Positions 41,790 through 50,354 of a DNA stretch of 64,000 nt are shown here, one piece after another. Under the pieces are notes generated by a model that was given only the letters and a program-made list of their open reading frames with translations, made no database searches and had not been told where the DNA came from. The DNA comes from CAYRTD01 sp964528675. GTDB taxonomy: Bacteria > Bacteroidota > Bacteroidia > Bacteroidales > GCA-2748055. Made by a program: the position numbers and the translations under genes. Each line of letters opens with the position of its first letter. Positions within the stretch are counted from its first letter, which is position 1. The stretch covers positions 1 through 64,000 of the forward strand of contig CAZGTU010000007.1 of the NCBI GenBank assembly GCA_964528675.1, written 5' to 3'.

Positions 41790-42974
41790 TTATTTGCGGT
41801 ATTTCTCGGTTAATTTGAAAACTTCTTTCAGTATGTTTTGCTCATTTTCATCAAACTTGATGCCTCTGCGTTCCATAACCACTGAAGCCACTTCGAAAGC
41901 TCGGGAGAGTGAGTAGGTGGTGAACCCCCTGGCGCCTCCCCATGAAAAAGAAGGAATGAAATTTCTGGGGAAACCTGAACCAAAAATATTGGCATTTACT
42001 CCAACTACCGTACCTGTATTGAACATCGTATTTATGCCACATTTGGAATGGTCTCCCATGATAAGTCCGCAAAACTGCAAACCTGTATTGATAAACTTTT
42101 CTTCAGGATAACTCCATAGCCTGACACTTGCATAATTATTTTTCAGGTTGGAGTTATTCGTGTCGGCACCCAGATTGCACCATTCCCCGATTACTGAATT
42201 CCCTAAAAATCCATCATGAGCCTTATTGGAGAAGCCCTGAATAACTGAATTATTGATTTCACCACCAACTTTTGAATATGGTCCTACAGTAGTAGGCCCA
42301 TAAATTTTTGCCGAAAGCTTTACAACACTTCCTTCACAGAGTGCAAAAGGTCCCCTTATTACAGATCCTTCCATCAGTTCAGTGTTTTTTCCAATATAAA
42401 CCGGTCCGGTGCTGGCATTTATCGTGGTAAATTCCGCTTTGGCTCCTTCTTCGATAAAAATGTCATCCCCTATCAAATTATTGGTTGAACTGAGCTTACT
42501 ACTTTTTCGGTCGGAACGGATTTGCTCAATGTCTGATCTGATTTGATCCCCATTGAGCTTGAATATCTGCCATGGATGATCAAGAAAGTTCACTTCTTCC
42601 TTTATTTCTCTTGTCGATTGGGGATGGACTGAAAGAGGGTCAAATTTTTCTATCTCCCGATCATTTGTACGATAGGCAATTAACCGGCCATTTTTAGTCA
42701 GGGCTTCATTGAGTTTCAAATTTGATACACTGTCCGATAGAGCCCTTCCGGGAAGAACGGAGCCGGAAATAAGAATGTTATCGTCTGAAATGTTGGATGG
42801 ATATTTCTGATCCAGATACTTTTTTGTGATATTGCTGAAATCTGCTTCTTGTATTAAAAATTCCCATTTTTCACGGATCTTAAGAATTCCGATCCTGAGT
42901 TCGGAAACAGGCTTGGTGAATGTCAGGGGAAGGAGATTTTCAGAAGATTTGTCATCAAAAAACAGAATATTCAT
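41790..42974 (-). CDS. GlmU-like putative sugar nucleotidyltransferase with left-handed beta-helix
   Basis: This protein has 394 residues. The N-terminus NILFFDDKSSENLLPLTFTKPVSELRIGIL is the opening of the Bacteroidota GlmU-related family. From about 180 there are hexapeptide repeats (TGPVYIGKNTELMEGSVIRG, AKIYGPTTVGPYSKVGGEI) forming a left-handed beta-helix, ending in GARGFTTYSLSRAFEVASVV. The nucleotidyltransferase motif LAAGxGTRM is absent, so catalysis differs from true GlmU. The product is unknown. Confidence 0.78.
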   Translation of the reverse strand: MNILFFDDKSSENLLPLTFTKPVSELRIGILKIREKWEFLIQEADFSNITKKYLDQKYPSNISDDNILISGSVLPGRALSDSVSNLKLNEALTKNGRLIAYRTNDREIEKFDPLSVHPQSTREIKEEVNFLDHPWQIFKLNGDQIRSDIEQIRSDRKSSKLSSTNNLIGDDIFIEEGAKAEFTTINASTGPVYIGKNTELMEGSVIRGPFALCEGSVVKLSAKIYGPTTVGPYSKVGGEINNSVIQGFSNKAHDGFLGNSVIGEWCNLGADTNNSNLKNNYASVRLWSYPEEKFINTGLQFCGLIMGDHSKCGINTMFNTGTVVGVNANIFGSGFPRNFIPSFSWGGARGFTTYSLSRAFEVASVVMERRGIKFDENEQNILKEVFKLTEKYRK

Positions 42975-42997
42975 TGTGTTTTTCTTTCAAAAATACA

Positions 42998-43036
42998 TAA
43001 AAAAACTCCGATAATTCTGAAGATTACCGGAGTTTT
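42998..43036 (-). terminator. Terminator of rpmE
   Basis: On the - strand AAAACTCCGGTAAT pairs with ATTATCGGAGTTTT (one mismatch), followed by T's. It lies 25 bases after the rpmE stop. Confidence 0.82.
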
Positions 43037-43059
43037 CCATAAAAAACTTTCTTATGGTT

Positions 43060-43326
43060 CTATTTTTTCTTCTTATCGTAATGTGACTTGTAACGATTCA
43101 TAAACTTATCCACACGTCCTGCTGTATCCACAAGTTTCATCTTACCTGTATAGAAAGGATGTGACTTTGAAGATATTTCAAGTTTTATAAGAGGATATTC
43201 CTTACCGTCGTCCATTTTTATTTTTTCCTTGGAAGGAGCCGTTGAACGCGTTGTAAAGGTGAATCCGTTCGACATGTCTTTAAATACGACGAGCCTGTAA
43301 TTGTTTGGATGAATTTCCTTTTTCAT
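43060..43326 (-). CDS. rpmE2: 50S ribosomal protein L31, type B
   Basis: This 88-residue protein starts MKKEIHPNNYRLVVFKDMSN, with the SSKSHPFYTG and DTAGRVDKFMNRY signatures of L31. It lacks the zinc cysteines, which marks the type B (zinc-independent) form. It has its own promoter at 43373-43402 and terminator at 42998-43036, so it is a single-gene unit. Confidence 0.96.
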   Translation of the reverse strand: MKKEIHPNNYRLVVFKDMSNGFTFTTRSTAPSKEKIKMDDGKEYPLIKLEISSKSHPFYTGKMKLVDTAGRVDKFMNRYKSHYDKKKK

Positions 43327-43372
43327 TTTTTTATTTCTGTTTCTTCTTCAACTTCAGTTACAAAACGGAATG

Positions 43373-43402
43373 CAAAATTAGATAAGTTTACGATAATTGC
43401 AA
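43373..43402 (-). promoter_or_regulatory. Bacteroidota-type promoter of rpmE2
   Basis: On the - strand a -33 TTG (43400-43402) and a -7 TAATTTTG (43373-43380, consensus TAnnTTTG) are separated by 19 bases, the ideal spacing. The ATG is 47 bases downstream. Confidence 0.7.
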
Positions 43403-43427
43403 AATATTTGAGCACTATTTCCTTTTA

Positions 43428-44627
43428 TTATTTTATAAGGTCTTTCACTTTATTGGGGATTTTTACTTTTTCCGGCATGAATCTTTCAAATGGAATTGTA
43501 TCATCGAGCATATAGCGATAAGTATGATGGGTTTTTGCTTTTACAGCCCCTACTGCCTCATAGAGTGAAATCATTTTTGGATTATAATCTCCAACCCATG
43601 AAAGTTCGATTTCATCGTACCAGGTCTTTCCGGCCATTTTTTCATTCAGGTGCCAGAATATACCTGATTCTATACCTGAATTCTGGAATTTTGGTACAAC
43701 ACCGGCTGCCATTGCCCTGATCCGTGTGATTTTTTTATTTCTTTTCATGTAAAGAAAACGGATCATATTAAGGACATGCATCTTTCCTTTCATATGTTTA
43801 AGGATCTGATTGGCATCGGGCATTAAAATGAAAAAAGCTACAGGTTTATTCTTATGATAAGCAAACCAGATGATTTCTTCATCGAGGATTGGCCGAGCCT
43901 TTTCAAGAGCTGTTCTGAGGCTTTGTTCTTTCAACGGAGTGAAATCTTCCTTGAATTCCGACCAGGCTTCGCTATATATGGAAACCGTATCCTTAATGAA
44001 TTTATCTGCTTCAGACCATTTAAAATGTTTGAAATGGAAATCCGGCTTTTTCCCTACCCATTCAGCTATTTTCCAGAATCTTGAAGGAAAAGGTTTATGA
44101 AGGTCAAGATGATAACTGAATTGTTTAAAGAAAACCCGGAAACCATAACTTTCAAAAAGGTCACGGTAATAGGGAAAATTATAAGGCATTCCAATACCGG
44201 GATGTATAAAACCTTCTACCAGCAAGCCCCATAAAGAGTCATTTTCCCCAAAGTTAACGGGACCATCCATAGCTTTTAATCCTTTGGATCTAAGCCATTC
44301 TGCTGCAGTGTCAAATAATAGATGGGCTGCTTTACGGTCATCAATACATTCGAAAAAACCACATCCGCCGGCAGGAACTTTTTCAGCAAAAGCTTTTTCC
44401 TGGTTGTAGAAAGCAGCAATTCTACCGATTAATTTGCCTTTACAGGTTTTCAGGATCCATCTTTTCGCTTCACCATTCTCAAAAAACGGATTCTTTTCCG
44501 GGTTAAACTGGGCCTCTATATCGCTATGTTGAGGACTTACCCAGAAAGGATCATTTTTATATAATAATCCCGGAACCTTTAAAAATTCCTTTGCGCTTTT
44601 CTTGTCTGTTACTTCTTTTATATACAT
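43428..44627 (-). CDS. GNAT-like N-acyltransferase family protein
   Basis: This protein has 399 residues. The opening YIKEVTDKKSAKEFLKVPGLLYKNDPFWVSP is typical of an uncharacterised Bacteroidota/YghO-like family with an acyl-CoA acyltransferase fold: GKLIGRIAAFYNQ resembles the GNAT core beta strands, and NFGENDSLWGLLVEGF follows. A second GNAT-like half has KNKPVAFFILMPDANQIL and KFQNSGIESGIFWHL. The substrate is unknown. It lies 15 bases after the PLP enzyme gene on the same strand. Confidence 0.65.
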   Translation of the reverse strand: MYIKEVTDKKSAKEFLKVPGLLYKNDPFWVSPQHSDIEAQFNPEKNPFFENGEAKRWILKTCKGKLIGRIAAFYNQEKAFAEKVPAGGCGFFECIDDRKAAHLLFDTAAEWLRSKGLKAMDGPVNFGENDSLWGLLVEGFIHPGIGMPYNFPYYRDLFESYGFRVFFKQFSYHLDLHKPFPSRFWKIAEWVGKKPDFHFKHFKWSEADKFIKDTVSIYSEAWSEFKEDFTPLKEQSLRTALEKARPILDEEIIWFAYHKNKPVAFFILMPDANQILKHMKGKMHVLNMIRFLYMKRNKKITRIRAMAAGVVPKFQNSGIESGIFWHLNEKMAGKTWYDEIELSWVGDYNPKMISLYEAVGAVKAKTHHTYRYMLDDTIPFERFMPEKVKIPNKVKDLIK

Positions 44628-44642
44628 CTGTAGAATCCATTA

Positions 44643-46118
44643 TCATAATGAAAACCAGTTCTCAATAATTCTGTCTTTCATTTCACTCTTAGCTTCGGAC
44701 CTGTGGATAAACTCATTCTTCTTTTTTAAATATAAGTAATCTTTTTCATAGCTTTCAATATTCTTAACAATATTTTTTACCGCCTCGATAAAAAAATGTA
44801 TTTCTTCGTCTTTCATGGTAGGATGCAAAGACCATCTCACCCAGCCAGGTTTTCGCGAGAGATCTCCATGATTGATCAGGTCTGTAATTTCTCTCGATTT
44901 TTCATAACTAACCTCCAGCAAGAAATGTCCGTAAGTACCGGCGCAAGCACAACCACCTCTTACCTGTATTCCAAAAAGATCGTTCATTAATTTTACAATT
45001 AGATTGAAGTGGATCTTTTCATGGTAGAATGAAATCACTGCCAGTCGGTCCTCAATACTGTCTGCAAGGATCTTAATTCCGGGAATACTTCGCAGCCCGG
45101 GAAATGCTATTTCCAGTAATTCTTTTTCCCTGGCTATCATATTTTTCACACCCATTTTTTCTTTAAGTTCAATGGCAAGAGCAGCTTTAATGGCTTCCAG
45201 GAAACCTGGTGTTCCCCCGTCCTCCCTTGCTTCGATGTCGTCAACATACTTATATTTCCCCCAGGCATTGGTCCAGTCAACTGTACCCCCTCCGGGATTG
45301 TCAGGAACTTCGGCTTTATACATGGAGGAATCGAAAATTAAGACACCTGATGATCCCGGTCCACCCAGAAATTTATGGGGTGAAAAGTAAATGGCATCAA
45401 GTTTTTCCATAGGATTATCCGGGTTCATATTGATATCCATATAGGGAGCAGATGCAGCAAAGTCAACAAAGCATAAACCACCCTGCTCATGCATTATTCT
45501 TGCCAGATCATGATATGGAGTTCCGATGCCGGTAACATTTGAGCAAGCCGTGAAGCTGCCGATCTTGAATGTTCTGTCTTCGTATTCCTTGAGTTTTTTG
45601 CGTAAATCATCGCGATCAACAAGCAGATCTTTATCCGGTTTGATCATTACCACCTCCGCGATGGTTTCATACCATGAAGTATGATTGGAATGATGCTCCA
45701 TATGAGTGACGAAAACTACGGGCCGGTTTTTTTTCTTGATACAATCCCTGTAAATCTGTCCACCGCAACCTTTCAGGCTTAAAATTCTTTGAAGCTTATT
45801 TACCACAGAAGTCATTCCGAACCCGGCAGTGATGATCACTTCTGTATTACTGGCATTAACATGCTTTTTTATATAATTGTGGGCATAATGATAACTTCGT
45901 GTCATCATTGTACCTGTGGTATTGGTTTCTGTATGGGTGTTAGCAACAAAAGGTCCGAATTGCTCCAATAGTTTTGTTTCTATGGGTCCATATAACCTCC
46001 CGCTTGCAATCCAGTCGGCATAATGAATTGTTTTCTCACCATATGGGGAAATGAATGTTTCATTCAGCCCGATGATATTATTTCTGAAAGGTTCGAAATA
46101 GCTCTCCAGTTTCCCCAT
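44643..46118 (-). CDS. Class V aminotransferase / cysteine desulfurase-like PLP enzyme
   Basis: This protein has 491 residues. The PLP lysine lies in YFSPHKFLGGPGSSGVL. HMEHHSNHTSWYETIAEV and DFAASAPYMDINM are typical of the SufS/selenocysteine lyase fold. A flexible-loop cysteine sits in VRGGCACAGTYGHFLL. The family acts on L-cysteine or related amino acids. The protein is about 80 residues longer than SufS, with an extended C-terminus. There are no suf or isc genes nearby, so the physiological substrate is uncertain. Confidence 0.82.
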   Translation of the reverse strand: MGKLESYFEPFRNNIIGLNETFISPYGEKTIHYADWIASGRLYGPIETKLLEQFGPFVANTHTETNTTGTMMTRSYHYAHNYIKKHVNASNTEVIITAGFGMTSVVNKLQRILSLKGCGGQIYRDCIKKKNRPVVFVTHMEHHSNHTSWYETIAEVVMIKPDKDLLVDRDDLRKKLKEYEDRTFKIGSFTACSNVTGIGTPYHDLARIMHEQGGLCFVDFAASAPYMDINMNPDNPMEKLDAIYFSPHKFLGGPGSSGVLIFDSSMYKAEVPDNPGGGTVDWTNAWGKYKYVDDIEAREDGGTPGFLEAIKAALAIELKEKMGVKNMIAREKELLEIAFPGLRSIPGIKILADSIEDRLAVISFYHEKIHFNLIVKLMNDLFGIQVRGGCACAGTYGHFLLEVSYEKSREITDLINHGDLSRKPGWVRWSLHPTMKDEEIHFFIEAVKNIVKNIESYEKDYLYLKKKNEFIHRSEAKSEMKDRIIENWFSL

Positions 46119-46129
46119 ATGTTTTCATT

Positions 46130-46879
46130 TTAATCCCTGCTCGAGAGTTTGGCCAGTAATCTTAAGAATTCAATGTAAAGCCATATTAGTGTGACCATCA
46201 GTCCGAAGGCACCATACCATTCCATGAATTTCGGAGCTCCGGCTTCTGCACCATTTTCGATAAAATCAAAATCGAGGACAAGATTCATGGCAGCCACTAC
46301 AACTACAACCAGGGAGAAGATAATCCCCATAGTGCCGTTACTGTGGATGAATCCAATGTTCACTCCAAAAAGTCCAAGTATAAAAGACAGAAAGTAGGCA
46401 ATTGCAATTCCCCCGGTGGCAGCCACCACTCCAAGCCTGAAATTATCAGTGACCTTTATGATCCCTGAGCGATAAACTGCCAGCAGAGCAAACAAAGTTC
46501 CGAATGTTAGTGCAACCGCATTGACCACTATTCCCGGATATTGTGCATTGAAATAAGCCGATATGCCACCAAGGAATAATCCTTGCAATACGGAATAAAT
46601 AGGAGCTGTGATGGGTGCCCATGTCATTTTAAAAATAGTGATCAGGGCAGTAATAAATCCCCCGATACCACCAATCAACATATAGGTTTGCATTGCAGAG
46701 ATATTTCCCTCACCCATAAATTTCCATGTATAACCCGCACCTAAAACAACAAGCAGAAGCATGAGAAATATTTTATTTACCGTACCCCTGATGGTCATTG
46801 TTTCAGTGTAGGTTTTTTCTCTTGCAGAAGAGAACACATTCGTTGTCAATACAGGATTAGCTGATCTTCTGATATTCAT
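46130..46879 (-). CDS. Bax inhibitor-1/YccA family membrane protein
   Basis: This 249-residue protein has seven membrane segments after a 25-residue tail. Marks include RGTVNKIFLMLLLVVLGAGYTW, the QGLFLGGISAYFNAQYPG segment and AGAPKFMEWYGAFGLMVTLIWLYIEFLRLL near the end, with a conserved Asp/Glu-containing final helix. Members are pH-gated ion leak channels or FtsH-modulating proteins (YccA binds FtsH in E. coli). FtsH is encoded 20 kb away. It lies 11 bases before the PLP enzyme gene, in the same direction. Confidence 0.9.
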   Translation of the reverse strand: MNIRRSANPVLTTNVFSSAREKTYTETMTIRGTVNKIFLMLLLVVLGAGYTWKFMGEGNISAMQTYMLIGGIGGFITALITIFKMTWAPITAPIYSVLQGLFLGGISAYFNAQYPGIVVNAVALTFGTLFALLAVYRSGIIKVTDNFRLGVVAATGGIAIAYFLSFILGLFGVNIGFIHSNGTMGIIFSLVVVVVAAMNLVLDFDFIENGAEAGAPKFMEWYGAFGLMVTLIWLYIEFLRLLAKLSSRD

Positions 46880-47031
46880 TTTTTACTATTTATTGGTTGT
46901 CAAATATAGGATTTTTTATGAAATCAGAATATGACAAAGGGCATGCCAAATAATTCTGTGTCAGTATTGGCTGTCAGTTTTGTCATATCTCAACAATTTC
47001 GTTCTTTTGTATGGCCTGAAATTTAAAATAT

Positions 47032-48351
47032 ATGCGGAATACGGTAAACAGGTTCCGGAAAAGTGAATTTATTAAGAATGTATTTACGCTGGTATCTGCT
47101 ACATCGGTTGCTCAGGGTATTGCACTTCTCATTTATCCCTTACTGACAAGGATATACACTCCTGCCGAACACGGACTGTTTGCACTTTATATGAGTGTTA
47201 TTGCCGTTTCTGCCATGATCTCAACCGGTAAATATGAATTGGCAGTGATGATTCCCAAAAAGGAAAAAGAGGGAATGAGCCTGGTATTTTTAGCATTGAT
47301 ATTATCATTCATATTCAGTTTGTTTCTTTTCTTAGTAATTGTGCTTTTCCACAGTAAAATTCCTGCCTGGCTGGGGAATCCCGATATTGAGAGATGGCTC
47401 TTTTTTATACCGCTTTCCACATTTATGATTGCTGCATTTCAAGCTCTCAGTTACTGGAATAATCGTTTGAAAAAATATCCAAATATAGCGACTGCAAATC
47501 TCGGACAGTCAATCCTGAATTCAATTGTAAAACTATCAACCAGCAACGCGATTTCTTCGGGAGGAGGATTGATTACCGGTGCGATCGGAGGACAATTTGC
47601 AGGCTTAATGGTTTATGCAAAAAGATTTTTCCAAAAGGACAGAGATTATTTAAAGAAGATTGAAGGTCGGGACCTCAAAATGGTTGCAAAAAAATACAAT
47701 TTCTTTCCCCGTTATAATATGCCTCATTACCTTACAAATAACTTTTCAACCAATCTGCCGATTTTTGTTTTTAGTTCCTGGTTTTCTTCTTCTGAGGTAG
47801 GATTGTATTCACTGGCATTTCTCATGGTCAATCGTCCGATGAGCCTCATTACTAACTCACTTACACAGGTTTTCTCACAGAGGGTAATAGAAAGACATAA
47901 TAAAGGTGAAATAGTAAGAAAGGAAATTTTACAGTTGGTTAAAAGGCTCATTATATTTTCTTTTATTCCATTTGTTCTGATAGGAATCTTTGGTCCTCGC
48001 ATTTTCGGATTTGTTTTCGGAGAGGAATGGTTCCAGGCCGGCAGTTATATGCGCCTTTTGCTTCCATGGTTATTTATGGTTTTTATATCATCACCTCTTT
48101 CTTTTCTTCCCGATCTCCTGTCTCTGCAAAAAAAGGCGATGTGGATTGATATAATTAAGTTTATCTTCAGAGTGATTGCTTTGAGTATTGGCGTGATAAT
48201 GAAGGATATAACAATAGCCATCATCCTTTTTAGTGCAATTAGTTTCATTCTTGTTTCATATAGTCTATTTTGGTATGTAAATTTGTCGGCGTTAGCCGAT
48301 AAAAGGTCAGCAGCATTGAAAGTCGATAAATCACTTAAAACGAATGACTAA
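47032..48351 (+). CDS. Polysaccharide flippase (MOP/Wzx superfamily)
   Basis: This 439-residue protein has about 12 membrane segments. The opening FIKNVFTLVSATSVAQGIALLIYPLLTRIYTPAEHGLFAL is the classic polysaccharide biosynthesis (Wzx/RfbX) start. It is thought to flip undecaprenyl-linked sugar repeats across the inner membrane. It is the first of four overlapping + strand genes: its stop overlaps the methyltransferase start by 8 bases. It is divergent from the Bax-inhibitor gene. Confidence 0.88.
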   Translation: MRNTVNRFRKSEFIKNVFTLVSATSVAQGIALLIYPLLTRIYTPAEHGLFALYMSVIAVSAMISTGKYELAVMIPKKEKEGMSLVFLALILSFIFSLFLFLVIVLFHSKIPAWLGNPDIERWLFFIPLSTFMIAAFQALSYWNNRLKKYPNIATANLGQSILNSIVKLSTSNAISSGGGLITGAIGGQFAGLMVYAKRFFQKDRDYLKKIEGRDLKMVAKKYNFFPRYNMPHYLTNNFSTNLPIFVFSSWFSSSEVGLYSLAFLMVNRPMSLITNSLTQVFSQRVIERHNKGEIVRKEILQLVKRLIIFSFIPFVLIGIFGPRIFGFVFGEEWFQAGSYMRLLLPWLFMVFISSPLSFLPDLLSLQKKAMWIDIIKFIFRVIALSIGVIMKDITIAIILFSAISFILVSYSLFWYVNLSALADKRSAALKVDKSLKTND

Positions 48352-49162
48352 GATCATAAAAGCTCTGAAGGCTTTAAATTTGATTCTCCAAAGACCTGTT
48401 TTACTTAATAAAGTATTGCAGGATCCCGATTACTGGAAAGAGCATGTAAAGAAGAGATATGGACTGGGTGAGGGTCTTCCGGTACTTGATCCTTCAGAAT
48501 TATTTGGAAGAAATTACACCGAGGAGCTCAAAGTTTTTACTTTTCTGGACGGAGGTTCACTGGTTACTGATATCGCCCTGCTGAAAGGCCTTGCCAGGCA
48601 ATTTGATAAATGCCGTTATTTTGAAATAGGTACCTGGAGAGGAGAATCTGCTGTTAATTTGGCTGAAATCTGTAAGGAAGTATTTACCCTGAATTTATCA
48701 GAAGAGGAAATGAAGAAACTTGATGTTCCTGAAGAAATTATTGCCCAGCAGGATATGTTCTCAAAGAAAAATGAGGGCATTATTCATCTGAAAGGGAATT
48801 CCAGGGATTATAATTTCGCGGCCATAGCTAAAAAGTTCGATTTGATTTTTATTGATGGTTCCCACCATTACGAAGATGTAAAAAACGATACTGAAAAGGT
48901 TTTTACACATCTTGTTCATGATAATTCAATTGTTGTATGGCATGATTACGGTGTAAATCCTGATGAGGTCAGGTTCCAGGTATTTGCGGGTATTCTTGAT
49001 GGTCTGGGTCCTGAGAAACACCGGAATTTGTATCATGTTGCACATACGAAATCTGCAGTTTTTTTTCAAAAATCAATGAAGACAGGGGAATTGCAAAAAC
49101 CTTACAGGCCCGTCCATTATTATTCTGTTAACTTAAAATATAATCCCATTGAAAAAGGATAA
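48344..49162 (+). CDS. Class I SAM-dependent methyltransferase (Methyltransf_24 type)
   Basis: This protein has 272 residues. The SAM motif I variant is CRYFEIGTWRGESAVNLAEI (about 99-118). LIFIDGSHHYEDVKNDTEKV and SIVVWHDYGVNPDE fit the macrocin O-methyltransferase-like/Methyltransf_24 family. The substrate may be a sugar of the polysaccharide made by this operon (inferred from context). It overlaps the flippase gene by 8 bases and the GT4 gene by 14. Confidence 0.82.
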   Translation: MTKIIKALKALNLILQRPVLLNKVLQDPDYWKEHVKKRYGLGEGLPVLDPSELFGRNYTEELKVFTFLDGGSLVTDIALLKGLARQFDKCRYFEIGTWRGESAVNLAEICKEVFTLNLSEEEMKKLDVPEEIIAQQDMFSKKNEGIIHLKGNSRDYNFAAIAKKFDLIFIDGSHHYEDVKNDTEKVFTHLVHDNSIVVWHDYGVNPDEVRFQVFAGILDGLGPEKHRNLYHVAHTKSAVFFQKSMKTGELQKPYRPVHYYSVNLKYNPIEKG

Positions 49163-50354
49163 AGTAAAAATACTCATTTTACCATCCTGGTATCCTCCCG
49201 ATGGTGGTGGATTTTTTAAGGACCATGCCGAGGCCCTTCATTATGGTGATTTTAGCGTTGATGTACTTGTTAACAGGGTAATGGGTATTACACGGCATTC
49301 AATTTACCAGATCCTGAGTTCCAGGAAATACCGCCAAAGTGTTGAGGGTCCCTTGAAAGTATTTCGTTCAGGATACCTGAAATGGCCCCTCATGGAAAAG
49401 AGAAATCTTAAAGGGTGGGTTAAAAAATATATTGAAATTTATAAAGAATATCGTAAGCAGAATGGGGATCCGGATATTATCATTGCTCACAGTACTATCT
49501 GGGCAGGATATGTGGCAGCACGCCTGAAAGAACTTTATGAAATACCTTATATTCTTGTTGAGCACCGTAGCAGATTTGCCAAAGATGTTGAGGCTGCCCA
49601 GCAAATGATCAGGAAATGGTATTTTCCTTATATCAGAAGTTCACTTGTGAAGGCAGATAAGATCATTACAGTTAGTAAAGCTATAGATAACCAGTTGATT
49701 AGCGTATCCCCGGGAATTCGGAATAAGATTAACACTATTCCAAATCTCATTGATACGGATTATTTCAATCTTCCTGAAAAAACGAGAGACAGAGAACCTT
49801 TTATCATCATTTCATTTGGTATTCTTGAATATGTAAAGGGCTTTGATATTCTTATTAAGGCTTTTGCTGAGTTCATTAAAGAACATGATGGAGAATCATT
49901 TTTGAGAATAGGGGGAAGAGGGACGAAATATAAAAAATTGAAAAAGCTTGCCAGGGACCTTGGTGTGGGCGACCGTGTAAGTCTTCACGGCTATGTTCCG
50001 AGAGAAGAAGTTAAAAGGGAAATGCAGCTCGCCAATTTATTTGTTTTGCCAAGCCGCTTTGAAGCTTTTGGAGTGGTACTTATTGAAGCTATGGCTACAG
50101 GTTGTCCTGTTATCAGTACATATTCGGGCGGACCTGAATATATAGTCAAGGATTCTGATGGAATTCTGGTGGAACCGGATAATGTTAAGTCGCTGGTTAA
50201 GGCCATATCAACGATCTATGAAAACTATGAGAGTTATGATCCAAGGGCAATAAGAAAGGATGTCGTTGATAATTATACTAAAGAGGTTATACGTGATAAC
50301 TATCATCAAATAATCAGGGAGATTTTAGATGAAAAGAGTGTTTCTTCAAAATAA
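49149..50354 (+). CDS. Glycosyltransferase family 4
   Basis: This protein has 401 residues. The N-terminal Rossmann part opens KVKILILPSWYPPDGGGFFK. The C-terminal donor domain has LHGYVPREEVKREMQLANLF, PSRFEAFGVVLIEAMATGCP and VEPDN, the GT4 EX7E pattern (E in FEAFGVVLIEA). The start is a TTG at 49149 inside the end of the methyltransferase gene. No ATG precedes the conserved strand, so TTG is the likely start. It transfers a sugar from a nucleotide donor; donor and acceptor are unknown. Confidence 0.88.
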   Translation: MKKDKVKILILPSWYPPDGGGFFKDHAEALHYGDFSVDVLVNRVMGITRHSIYQILSSRKYRQSVEGPLKVFRSGYLKWPLMEKRNLKGWVKKYIEIYKEYRKQNGDPDIIIAHSTIWAGYVAARLKELYEIPYILVEHRSRFAKDVEAAQQMIRKWYFPYIRSSLVKADKIITVSKAIDNQLISVSPGIRNKINTIPNLIDTDYFNLPEKTRDREPFIIISFGILEYVKGFDILIKAFAEFIKEHDGESFLRIGGRGTKYKKLKKLARDLGVGDRVSLHGYVPREEVKREMQLANLFVLPSRFEAFGVVLIEAMATGCPVISTYSGGPEYIVKDSDGILVEPDNVKSLVKAISTIYENYESYDPRAIRKDVVDNYTKEVIRDNYHQIIREILDEKSVSSK